Positions 23,086 to 33,149 of a DNA stretch of 64,000 bases are shown here, piece by piece. Under the pieces are notes generated by a model, which made no database searches, was not told where the DNA came from, and worked only from the letters and a program-made list of their open reading frames with translations. The first letter of the stretch is position 1, and every line of letters starts with the position of its first letter. The translations under genes were made by a program, and so were the position numbers. The stretch comes from Laetiporus sulphureus 93-53 (taxonomy: Eukaryota; Basidiomycota; Agaricomycetes; Polyporales; Laetiporaceae), in assembly GCF_001632365.1 (NCBI RefSeq), contig NW_024468549.1:4419-68418 (forward strand). The letters are read 5' to 3'.

Positions 23086-24545
23086 CTGGTGAGTGATTGT
23101 ACTACAATCATGGGACCCACTAGTGACCGCAACATTGCATGTTCCCGCACGTCCGCTGCTGCATTCTTCACAACTTTCTGTACCATCCCACAAAAGCAGT
23201 CTCTCAAGTCTTGCTTTGCTCAGTTACTGAATCTATCTACAATCGAGACCACTTCTTCTAACACGACCATGGCCGAGCGTCCGAGCATGGAATGGCTCGA
23301 GCAGAGCCTGCACACGCTGATGATGTCACCGTGCATCCACTTTACACCATGAAGATCAGGCGTGTGCACACGCCGGGCCCGAGCTGGACCCAATAGACCT
23401 GTTCAGTGCACGCGGTTCAATAATATGTTTTCCCACGAGTGCGCTGGGGTCATCGCTGGGTGCGAGGTGGACCACGATGGCTTGAAGCAGGTGTTGTTGG
23501 CACTGCAGAGGGAGTGAAGGGATGAGACGGTGAGCTTTGCACTGTCAGTGACAGTGAAGCCAGGGCATGTGAGTGTTTGCTTGAGCGTTAGGGTGTGGTG
23601 GCTGACGTTGGCTGTGTAGTATGCGTGCCGTGCAGATTTTATCCTGAAGGGACAGGAACAGATGGAGGAGGTGAAGGCAGATGCCTTGTATATGTTGTTT
23701 ATGTTCTATGTTTCATGGTCTGTTGATCTCACCTGTGTTCTGCTGCATTCAATGAAGAACACGACGAGCAGTGAATTCACCACCTCTGGCTGGATGGCGA
23801 CCCAAACCTACTTGTCGCTTCCCATTAGCTGCTCCCTGCATGCCACAAATCACCTACCTCTCATCTCATAAATGCGGTATGTGAATGATAGGACTGGTGT
23901 TCATCACTGTGCATCGTATTTTTGTGTGATTAGTTTTTGGACGGATGTTGTTGTATTAACGTAGATATTATACTCCTAGTAGCTGTCTATACACTGCACG
24001 TTGAATTGTATGTATGTTTGAGTCATTGAATGCATTATTCGCTGAGCGTGGCTGGCTAGTTGTGGTGGACAGCACGGCTGAGGATGACGTCGATCATGAT
24101 CAACTTGGGCACATTTGATGTACGACCACATCTTGAGCGAGACCCATATCATTGTCGACTCATTTAATTGGTGACCTACATCTCATCTCAAATTGTCTGT
24201 TGCATGTCAGGTACGAGCCACTACGCCTTTCGTAGGCTGGCAAAGCCTTTCCCGCAAAGAGCGCTAAGATCTCAAAGATATTATTCTGCTTCAGACCATG
24301 GTGAATACTACAAAAACCTGTACAGCGGACATGGTAGGGGAGGAGGCCATGGCCATGATGCTGGAAGAGGCTCTGCTCCTGCTGACTATACAGAATATGG
24401 TGCAAATTGTGGGGTGAAACAACAGTATGATGAAAGACAAGGCAAGTAATATATACCATTATGGCTGCATCGATGCATCACTGAATGTCACAGCACAGAG
24501 AACTTCCAGAAAATAGCAGAATGAAAGAAACCATCATGATGGGTA
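23086..24545. other. No gene recognised
   Basis: Several ORFs of 60-110 codons on both strands (for example 23268-23349 + and 24168-24446 +, the latter with a Gly/His-rich GHGRGGGHGHDAGRG stretch) have no family features. They may be remnants of further decayed genes. Confidence 0.35.
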
Positions 24546-25971
24546 TCATCCATCCAACACCGGCACATCTGAATCGAAAATGTGATGAAAAATCAACCCC
24601 TCTCTCTCTCGTGCCTTCATCTGCCCCTCCTTCAGGCGATCGAGCCCAGCTTGGATAGCCTGCATATGCACTTCCACAGGAATCTGCTCACCAAGGATGT
24701 CCGGCACTGCCACCCTCTTCCGCAGCTCCTCCAGGTCTGCACTCAAAGCATGCAGCATCTGCAGGACAACCGTGACATGTGCGAGTGCCCATCTGCAGTA
24801 TGCACTGAGTTCCTTCAGAAGCACGAGATGCTGTTTCTTCCCTTTCAGCTCATGCCTGTTTCCACCAAGCGACATCCACAGCGAGGCGAGCAGCTCATCA
24901 TGTGCAGCCGAGATGGTATTGTTCTCACGATTGACCACTTCATGGACAGCCTCGAGGTGACTCATGGAGATGTCCATGGAATCTGTGGATGTCTGCAGGA
25001 CGATCGCTCATGTCACAGCAGAGGTAACAGAGGATGCGAATGGCCAAATCTTCGAGAAAGATGATGAGGGCTTCTCGTTCGCCGCTTCGATGGCACGGAT
25101 CGCATAGTTGTTAACGGCCATGATACTTCATATTTGTCAGTACAACGACATAATATGTCATATGTATGTTGGCAGTCACCTATCCACTGCTCCTCCGATC
25201 TTCGAGCTCAGTCTATGCAAACCCTGACCCGTTTTCCTCGCGTCGTCCACAAAACCTACCAACGACTCTGCCAGAAGGTCCCTGCTAATCAGATTGCTGT
25301 GGCACACAAGCATGACAAGATCGCTCATCGCCATCTCTGCCTTCTTGATCTTGAAACTGAGGCTAGAATCTGTGACTGACTCATCCAGCAACTGCTCGAA
25401 CATCGCACCCTGCAGCTCTGCAAGCTGGGGGAAATTTGCCCATTTCAGGCTGATATTCAGGATGGGCGGCAGTATGCAGCATAATGCAGAGGTGGAGATC
25501 CCGGAAATGATACAAAATGGCAAAAAGACTGTGTGAAAGGTTTGCGCCATTTGCGCGAAGAGAATGCCCAAGATCCAGATGAAGAGGAGTATACCAAGCG
25601 GTTTGCGGAGTAGTCATAATGCAAGGGAGAAAATACCGAGCAAGTACGAGGATGCAGATGATGCTCCGGTAATGACAGCTTTCTGCACTTGTTCATGGTC
25701 GATCACAGGAGCAGATTCGTTTCGAGATCGAGGTGTCCCTCGTGGGCTCGCTGTCTGAGTGACCGTCCTGTATACTGCCTTCCTTCAGTGAGACTTGTGC
25801 ACCCTCCCAATAGCAGGAGGTGCAGGAAATTGACAGCTGTTCTGCTTATCATCCATCTGCGTCGACTCTTCTTCCCAGATCTCCTCAGACAAGTTGGGCT
25901 ACCATCATCCATGTGAGACTGCGAAGTCATTAAAACAACAAGTAACATACCTTGACGTTTATGTCAGCCAT
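24546..25971 (-). pseudogene. Relic of an Agaricomycete membrane protein family with C-terminal coiled coil
   Basis: From the minus-strand start at 25971 (MADINVK) a short intron leads to an acidic/Pro segment (STQMDDKQNSCQFPAPPAIG), then TASPRGTPRSRNESAPVID. Two hydrophobic stretches follow (around LRKPLGILLFIWILGILFA and CIISGISTSALCCILPPIL, about 25600-25480). A soluble helical part continues (LLAESLVGFVDDARKTGQGL; AVDSIMAVNNYAIRAIEAAN across an intron at about 25178-25126) and ends in a coiled coil (GGNRHELKGKKQHLVLLKEL; DLEELRKRVAVPDILGEQI) with TGA after DVPVLDG at 24548-24546. I recognise the family as fungal, with no known function. Three in-frame TGA codons break the frame (25787-25785, 25616-25614, 25010-25008). 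The middle one sits where the hydrophobic run would have Trp, implying TGG to TGA. Confidence 0.65.
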
Positions 25972-26203
25972 TGGGGCGAAATCAGACAGCCAACAGAGAT
26001 ATGATGGTAGTCGTAGTCTCAGTAGCAGACCAAAATGATAATCGATTGATATGCCAGCCGCTCAGCCATAGTGTCAATATATTTATAACATCCTGTTATA
26101 AACCTGCTACAAAAATAATATAACAGGTCGGCCCTGAGCACTGCCTTACCCAAATCTGCGTGCCACACACTTTGTTGCGAACCACCTACCACCTCCGAAC
26201 TCC

Positions 26204-28059
26204 ATGTTGAATGGAGTCCTGTCCTTCCTCAGCAGACCGCCACCTGAGTACAGTGGAAGCGAGCAGTCGTGCCGCAAGTGCGACAAAGTATTCAACATCG
26301 TCTTTGCACACTCATGCAAGTGCAACCACTGTGGTTCATTTTTGTCAGCCCTTGTTGTGCATCGCACTGGGTGAAACTGAACTCTGCTCTTAGGATACCT
26401 GTACTGCCATTCATGCATGGACTTCCAGGCGCTGATGCCCCACAGGGGCAACGGGCCAGGCTTTGATGTCACCTCCGTGTGTGGGTTCTGCATTGACAAC
26501 CTGATGAGTATGTCCCTCGCATTCAGTCTCTTTCTCCCCGCTGGCACAAGTCAGACACTGAATCAGGCAGTGATCAGTCACTGCAGGCAGAAAGAGCTAT
26601 TTGCGAGAGCTCCGACCTTCAAAACTCAAGAAATATGTGGGCGACTATAACATCAAGATCAGTGGGGTTGTTGAGAAGGATGATCTGATCGATGCGATCA
26701 TTGCAGCGAGGGTATGTCACACAGCCCCTTTCTCATCTTACATAACAAGTCAAGCAAGTTCACAGTCGCCAACCGGTTGCCTATCCAAAGAGAATGAAGT
26801 AAGTTACTCCCCCATATTATGACCATCTCCATGCAACCCCTCTCGCAGACCTTCTATTGCAAACATTCTGTATCAGACTGCCGAAGCAGCTGGCCCCACG
26901 GAATCTTCACCCATGCTATGGACTTGATGGGTTCAGACTCGTCCGCATCGTGATTCCTGCCACAGCCCCAGCAGTGACCCTACCGGCCCCACCAGCACAC
27001 AACCTCCATCTCGAGCAGCTTCCCTCGACCTGACCTTGACCCATGCTGACAGCAGCAGTGACAGCCTCCATGTCAACAGCATCAACAGCCATGCATGGAT
27101 CAGCACACTCCACCTCCAGATCCCGGCACGGTGCCTCCCTGCATGCCTCCCTCCCACACGAGCGCTGCTTCCCCGAATGTCAATGTTCCCCACACAGTGT
27201 GGACCTGCACTTCTTCTGTGTCCACTACACCTCACGCTGCCTGACCCCCACCACTGGCACCCACGTTCGATGAACTAGTGGCGATGCCTGACTCAGAGCT
27301 CGCACACCTCTCGATCTCGACGCTCAAGGTGGTCCTCTTCCAGAACCACGTGAATGTGCGGCTCATCATCGAAAAGGAAGAGCTCATGAATAAGATGTGC
27401 ACACTGCTCGGGGAGGAGCGACATGAACATGAGAAGCATGTGCATGACTTGGAGGTGAAGAGATTGGCAGAGGAGATGCGTGGGGACATGGAGGAGGAGA
27501 AGCGTAGGAAGGCTGAACAGGCAGCATGCGTGTGGGAGGATATGAGTGCATGGATGGAAGGCATTGGCACACAGACCGCATCAGGGGAGAGCAGCACCAA
27601 TGTCAGCTCCGTTGGATCTGGGTCTGTGTCAGCTTCATTGACAAGTGAAACTCAGCAACCCGACCACTTCGCACAGAATACGGAATGGTCACATGAAGAC
27701 AGGACAGATGAAGTCATGTCACCACCGCCACTGCCTGCCAAGCCTCCTGCATCCTCTCTGCCCATGCTGGCCTTTCTGCCAACATGCAAGCCATGGCTTC
27801 TCAGCTGAAGCACATGGGCCCATGTGTGATCTGCTGAGATGAAGAGGCTAACATCGCCATCATTGATTGCGGGTGAGTGCACGCCTGTGATCAATCTGAC
27901 CTGATCTCATCTTACTGGTCATTCGCTATACGTCTGCGCAGACATCTCTGCCTCTGCTGACCATGTTTGGAGCTCATCATGAGGGGCACGCATAAATGTT
28001 CACTTTGCCACACGCACATCATCACGGAGCAGTGGCTCCTTCGAATCTTCAGGACATGA
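26204..28059 (+). pseudogene. FYVE-SAP-RING ubiquitin ligase relic (RNF34/rififylin-like)
   Basis: The intact ancestor would be an E3 ligase combining a FYVE-type zinc finger, a SAP-like helical motif and a C-terminal RING. Exon 1 (26204 to about 26331) gives CRKCDKVFNIVFAHSCKC, completed in exon 2 by GYLYCHSCMDFQALMP and VCGFCIDNLM; the eight zinc ligands can be assigned. After the next intron, ELRPSKLKKYVGDYNIKI marks the SAP motif. A long Pro/Gln/Ser region and a helical block (LIIEKEELMNKMCTLLGE) precede the RING. The RING reads CVIC at about 27823-27834, DEEANIAIIDCG, an intron at about 27870-27938, then HLCLC and KCSLCHTHI, ending LLRIFRT with stop at 28057. In-frame TGAs lie at 26951, 27047, 27059, 27242, 27835 and 27958, and one frame change is needed near 27770. 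The TGA at 27835 lies immediately after the first RING Cys pair. Confidence 0.8.
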
Positions 28060-28559
28060 TTGCTTTCTTTACCCTTGTAATTTCTTGCCGATCTGCTCTG
28101 ATGTTTTCATGGTTGATCTGCTTTACCTTGTACCAGCATAACATGTAACATTTGAATCATCAATGAAGTTTGATGTCATTTTTGATGCTAATATTGATCA
28201 GATACTGCGAGCTTTTGCCTTTCCTCTACAGTGTCCATGAACGCGATGGGTATTCAAGGTAGCTATTTGAGTCAGGGTTACCCGGTGCTGACAGCATTCT
28301 ATATGACTATAAGAAAAGCAAGCGTGATGACCCACTGATGTGAAGAAATGGTATGTATAAATGGTAGCGATGTAGCTATTAGTAGAGAAGGTGAGAATGT
28401 AATCCTGTGTCAATATCCCGTATAGATTATAGATGTGTTGAACGAGCGATACAGGAAAAGACCTCCCATCCACAGAAATGAAATGAACGGCCCAGCTGAC
28501 GGAATAGGAATCAAAAGCTCAAGTTTCCTCCTCATCTCCTACAGCACCTCGCATGCTCC
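28060..28559. other. No gene recognised between the E3 relic and the CSC1 relic
   Basis: A+T-rich. Likely contains the convergent 3' flanks of the two relics. Confidence 0.35.
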
Positions 28560-29740
28560 TCAGTAAATGGGCAGCTCGTAATCTGGCAGTTCGCCAGAGA
28601 TGTTGATCTGGCCCTTATTGACCATGTGCACATTTCTCGTTGTCATCTTGATCCCCTGCTCTCGAATAACCTCCTCCTCTGCCTTATCGAGGCCCAGTGA
28701 ATTTACCGGAATCCATATAGTTTGTTATGGCTCGACGCTCGCTGGGTGGTAAAAATCCTTCGGGTCCACCTCTTCATCCAAACTGAGGATACTCTTCCGC
28801 ACCACGGCATTGTCTTTGTCACTTTGCCTCACGTCATCGTCATTGTAATCACGCTCAATGTCTTCGGTGTTCTGTGCCTTTCCCTTGCTATCGATGAGAC
28901 TGCAGCTTTCTGGACCAGGGCGCACATGCATCTTCATGTTTGGGTTCTGCTGTTTCTCCACCTGAATGGGTTCCACGGCGCTCATCACTGACTCATTATA
29001 TCCTGCAGCTCCCGCTCAGACTGAGTGCATTTTTCATCCAGAAGCTCACGATCATGATTTGTGAGTGTGAGTAAGAAGCAGTCAATCAGCGGTCCATACG
29101 AGTTGTTGATTATCACGTGGAAGAACGCCTGAAGGCACAATGGCGATTCAGTGAAATGCTCTCATTATATCCGGACGTGAGATCATCGATGCACTGTGAA
29201 TGCTGTCAGCATCATCGTCAATGCTCCCTCCGGAATTGCACTAGACTGTTTGTTCCTGTCCTGAGCCAGGAAGAACAATGCCATGAGACAGATCCCCTCC
29301 ATGTACAACCTGATGAACACATGCTGCATCGCATTTGGGGAAGAACTGGCCTTCCATCTCACTTGTTCGCAGCTGGCTGGCTGCCACAGCAGGCGGTACT
29401 TCCAGAGCACGTAAAACAGGAAGAACGTCACTGCCGAAAGACCATTGATGATAGGCGAAATGGCAGAATACGCGATTGCTACGAAATGAACATCAGTATA
29501 CGGTGCGCATGCAAAGAATAGACATGTGACATAGTGACACAGGCGATGAGCATGACCGAGGGAAACATTGAGCCCCATTATGTTGACAGCAGCTTATACT
29601 TGATGTTGTAGATTGACCGTGGTGTACTACCTATGAGGTACAGCTTGGCTAGTAGATCGCGAGCGACACGTATGCCAGAAATCCTGTTGCCATGCCCGAA
29701 AGACCCTGCAAGATGATGTAACCAAAGAGCACGTAAGTCA
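28560..29740 (-). pseudogene. C-terminal half of a CSC1/OSCA-type (DUF221, RSN1_7TM) channel gene
   Basis: The CSC1/OSCA family are multi-pass calcium-permeable osmosensitive channels. The minus strand keeps the late membrane segments in order: YIILQGLSGMATGFLAYVSL (about 29710-29650), LIGSTPRSIYNIK (about 29630), YSAISPIINGLSAVTFFLFY (about 29480-29420), NAMQHVFIRLYMEGICLMAL and AIPEGALTMML (about 29320-29220), and HVIINNSYGPLI (about 29100). The cytosolic tail follows with DPKDFYHPASVEP, TIWIPVNSLGL and ISGELPDYELPIY, ending in TGA at 28562-28560. The N-terminal membrane half is absent; homology ends near 29740. Damage includes TAA after PASVEP (CAA to TAA fits), a stop after KYKLLST and frame changes near 29650 and 28990. 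It cannot form a channel. Confidence 0.8.
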
Positions 29741-30475
29741 AGCTCCGAAGCACCACTGCCCCCACCCCCACCAGAGGAGCCCACCCCCATCCGGCCTGCA
29801 TGGCGTACGATGCAGCCCCATCTGTCTCATCACTCGTGGAGAGTGCAGACTAGTGCGCCACCTTCACCACCTGAACTGCCGGCCCCTGGACTGTGCCTTT
29901 CAGAATTGTGGGCTATGTGGCAGCATGAGTTTGTGACTTGTGAATCATATGTTCCTCGAATTTATATCCATTTCATGTGCTCACGTAGCAAATGATGCAT
30001 TCGTCCCAACCCCAGCCCAGTGTATCCATCCGACATGAGCTCTTCGCTTCGCTGCAGCCCAGCCCTGGGTTGTTTGAACCACACTCGCCTTATGACTCGC
30101 TTAATTGTGGATGAACACGATACTTCAACACCGAGAACCCATGACCTTGTGATGACCTTTTGATCTACATATGCGATATGACCAATTTTCCGTGACTTGT
30201 TTCATTCCTCTGTCTTCTTGCTGTCGCACTTCTGAATATCTTGTTGTGCTATATACTGCTCGCTGATGCCTACTTATATGAAACCATTGCATCTGTACTT
30301 GCAACCTTATGGACTGTTAATCTTGTGTTGTGCTTGGATCGGATAACCACATGTGTTGTAGCATGTATCTATCAGAATTTCAGACCTCTTGATCCCCTTG
30401 TATATATGATTGGTCGATATACAGTCTACTATCTCGTCGACAAAATGAAATAGGAACAAAAGGAAAGAAAACTGA
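29741..30475. other. No gene recognised
   Basis: Short ORFs without family features. The truncation point of the CSC1 copy lies at its left edge. Confidence 0.35.
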
Positions 30476-30561
30476 TCAGTCCGTCCAGGTTCGAACCGAG
30501 GACCTTCTGTGAACACGTTATGTTAGACAGATGCAATAAGCAACCACCCAGTCAACGAGTT
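30476..30561 (-). tRNA. Degenerate tRNA-Val(AAC)-like sequence with a 9-nt intron
   Basis: On the minus strand an anticodon stem TCTGT/ACAGA encloses CTAACA, then a 9-nt insert TAACGTGTT, then C. This places anticodon AAC with an intron after position 37, the usual site. A T-arm with CGGTTCGAACC follows, and a D-arm-like GACTGGGTGG lies upstream. The acceptor stem ends (AACTCGT against CGGACTG) and D-stem pair poorly, so this is probably a pseudo-tRNA or the head of a tRNA-derived SINE, not a working gene. Confidence 0.35.
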
Positions 30562-31574
30562 TTGACTCAAAGAATTAAGTTACTTCAATATGTTTCATCC
30601 ACATGGCTCCAGCTGACCATCGCACACTTCGCACACTTCATCAGGATCCCTTAAACATGTCTCTGCTGGTCCCCATCATCTGTGACAATGGAACTGAATT
30701 CTTCAAAGTTGGGTGCATCTAGGTTTTCTGTCAACTTCGTTCTCTGCTTAAGAGTGCCCCCAGCTTTGCTGGTAGCTCTGATCCCTCATTGTGAGTGATA
30801 TGCTTGTTGCTGGTATGTGCTTCCGGTACTGACTGCTGGCGTAGTGTTTTCTCAACTGGGCCCTTGTTCCATCACGGGATGGTGAGAATGGTCTGGTCAT
30901 GCAGTGCAACTCTGAAGATGGGCTCTGAAGACATGATGCATGCAGAACAGGGGGTGATCAGACCGGACACATTCGAGCTATATTCGAAAGCCAGGATTGA
31001 TGACATCGCTTTTTCGGGCACTTTCTGATCTGATGGCAGCCTTTGCGATGTGTACAATCAAGTTAATTCGAGTGAAAATAGGATTTAATTCGCATCCATA
31101 GCAACATGCGACATGAACGGGTTGAATGAAGATGCAGAAAGGTAGTCAACCGAGGTGGTATATCTTTTGTGAAGTTCGCACGAAGGCGGCGAAGACCTTC
31201 CTTTCTTGTACGGTGGTCAGACAAGGATATCTGGAGCATTCCCGCATGTGCATAGGTTTGAAGGAATTGTCTCATCTGCCCACGGGAGACTAACGGTGTG
31301 CCACAAGTCAAACAAGCAGCAACATTCCTCCCTGACATGTACACTCTCTCCAGTGGCATTGAGTACCAGTCACCTCCATCACCATGTCGAAGTCGTCCCT
31401 CTCGTCAGTGGTCTCTACACCCCCAGTGATCCCAGATTGGTGCTTCAGTGCATCGCCGCTACGTGACTGCCTCTGACCCAAGCAAGCCCTTAATTCTCCC
31501 TCTTTACCTTTACCTCGGTGGTGCAGGTCAGTGTTTAGGCATTGACTCTTTCGCATCTGATCCGACCTATTCCT
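30562..31574. other. 1 kb without a recognised gene
   Basis: Both strands scanned; no family features seen. Confidence 0.35.
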
Positions 31575-32570
31575 AGGCCTTGCAGCCTACATTCATCTCA
31601 ATTTCGGTGTGAAGGCCGCAGCATCGAAGGTTCAGGAAAAGAGGCTGGTCGACCCCTCAGAACTTTTGTCGAGTTCAAACTCAAGCACGTCAAGCCCTAC
31701 AACCACAACACTGCCAAGTGTGCCTCTTTCTCCCCTCTTCCATGCACATGCCTCTGACCACACTCATGGCTCAGGTACGTCTTCGAGCTCTACAATGGCC
31801 AGGCGTCTCTTCTGCCCATTGCCTCCTGCGTGGTCGTCAAGTCCACCGAGGACTCACCCCACCGCTCAATGACGAGAAGGGCAAGCCCATCATCCATCCA
31901 TACACTTCCATATCCCCTCCCGAACAGAAGGGCAAGCTCACCTTCCTCATCAAGCACTATGATAATGGCAGGATGATGAGCTGAAGCAAGGCGAGAAGCT
32001 CACAATCAAGGGGTCGATTATGATGATTTTGTATAAGAGTGAGTGGGTGCATCAGTTGGAGTGTAGTGGTTGCTGATGAAATGCTTCTCAGTTAATGAGC
32101 ATGACCAAGTGGGCATGATCGTGGGCAGTACCGGCATGTAAGTGAGTGTGCCTACATCTCATGTGACATCACTAATCCTCATGGCAGCACGCCAATGTAC
32201 CAGGTCCTAGAATGCGCGCTCAAAGACCCATCGAACAAGACCAAGTTTGCGCTCATCTTCGCCAACATCAGCCAGCATGACATCCTGCTCCACGAAGAGT
32301 TTGATGCATTGAAGAAGGCACACCCCAGCACGTTCAACGCCATCTATACGCTCGACCAGCCTGGATCAAACTGGAAAGGTATGTCGTGTCTCGTGGGTGG
32401 ATGCATGCAAGTCGACTGACATGATCACGGATGTGGGCTGGCAGGATACAAGAGATTCGTGAACCGGGAGGTGATCAAGCAGAACATTGCTTCCACGACA
32501 CTCGGCGACAAGGTCAAAGTCTTCATCTGTGGTATGTCTCATGGCTCACAGAGTCACCTCCGCACAAGTT
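31575..32570 (+). pseudogene. NADH-cytochrome b5 reductase (MCR1-like) relic, copy B, lacking the 3' exon
   Basis: The conceptual exons cover the part missing in copy A and overlap it. They give AAYIHLNFGVKAA (possible end of the membrane anchor), EFKLKHVKPYNHNTAK, an intron ending CTCAG, then YVFELYNGQASLLPIASCV of the FAD-binding domain. PYTSISPPEQKGKLTFLIKH follows, close to the RxYTxxS flavin motif but with His in place of Arg. After a damaged stretch come EHDQVGMIVGSTGM, an intron, QVLECALKDPSNKTKFALIF, an intron, KRFVNREVIKQNI and KVFICG. The copy stops after the donor that precedes the last exons, so the NAD-binding C-terminus is missing. Frameshifts occur near 31665 and 31850, and a TGA lies at 31982-31984. 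Nucleotide similarity to copy A from about 32100 is high, including inside introns. Confidence 0.8.
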
Positions 32571-33149
32571 GATGGGTGCTTACCTCTCCATTTTCAATGA
32601 GGGTAAATAGTTATATCATATGACACACTAATTGTAGTCATATCAGCTATGTTTCCTGAGTCTGTACAGTTTGGCGGAGATGCGATCAAACCCAATGAAG
32701 GGCAGCATTTGATCAAAATCAACAGATTGTAGTTAATGAAAAATCAATACCTAAGAAGCATTTGCAACTGGGCAATAACATCATTGAATGTGTGAATGTG
32801 CAAAAAGAACATGAACACATGCACAATGCAAAGGAGGACGTAAATTGTCAAGAGTACCATAACAAGGCATGTGAATTGGTCATGATACACCATCACCACC
32901 ATGGCTTCGATCTGTACACCACAATATGATCTATGTTCTGAACCTGGTGTTAAGAGGGAGTCAAGCATAAGGAAGGAACGACTTACCTGGGACAGCCAAT
33001 GTGAGGCCTTGAATGATCTTGATGTTTGGGAAAAGCCAGTATATGGGCAAATGGTTGAGGATGATGGTGGGATGAAGAAAGGTGCATGCATGTACAATAG
33101 CCTGTGTTCATATATATATATGTAGCCACCACGTGTTTGATCAGAAGCG
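32571..33149. other. No gene clearly recognised; may include decayed 3' part of the ABC transporter copy
   Basis: The minus strand shows hydrophobic ORF pieces (about 32744-33130) that could be a membrane part following the nucleotide-binding domain, but no diagnostic motif remains. A TATATATATATG microsatellite lies at about 33112-33123. Confidence 0.3.

Noticed and set aside
32571..33149. Second (C-terminal) half of the ABCA transporter
   Set aside because: Hydrophobic pieces exist, but no second nucleotide-binding domain motif is visible, so I did not extend the relic.
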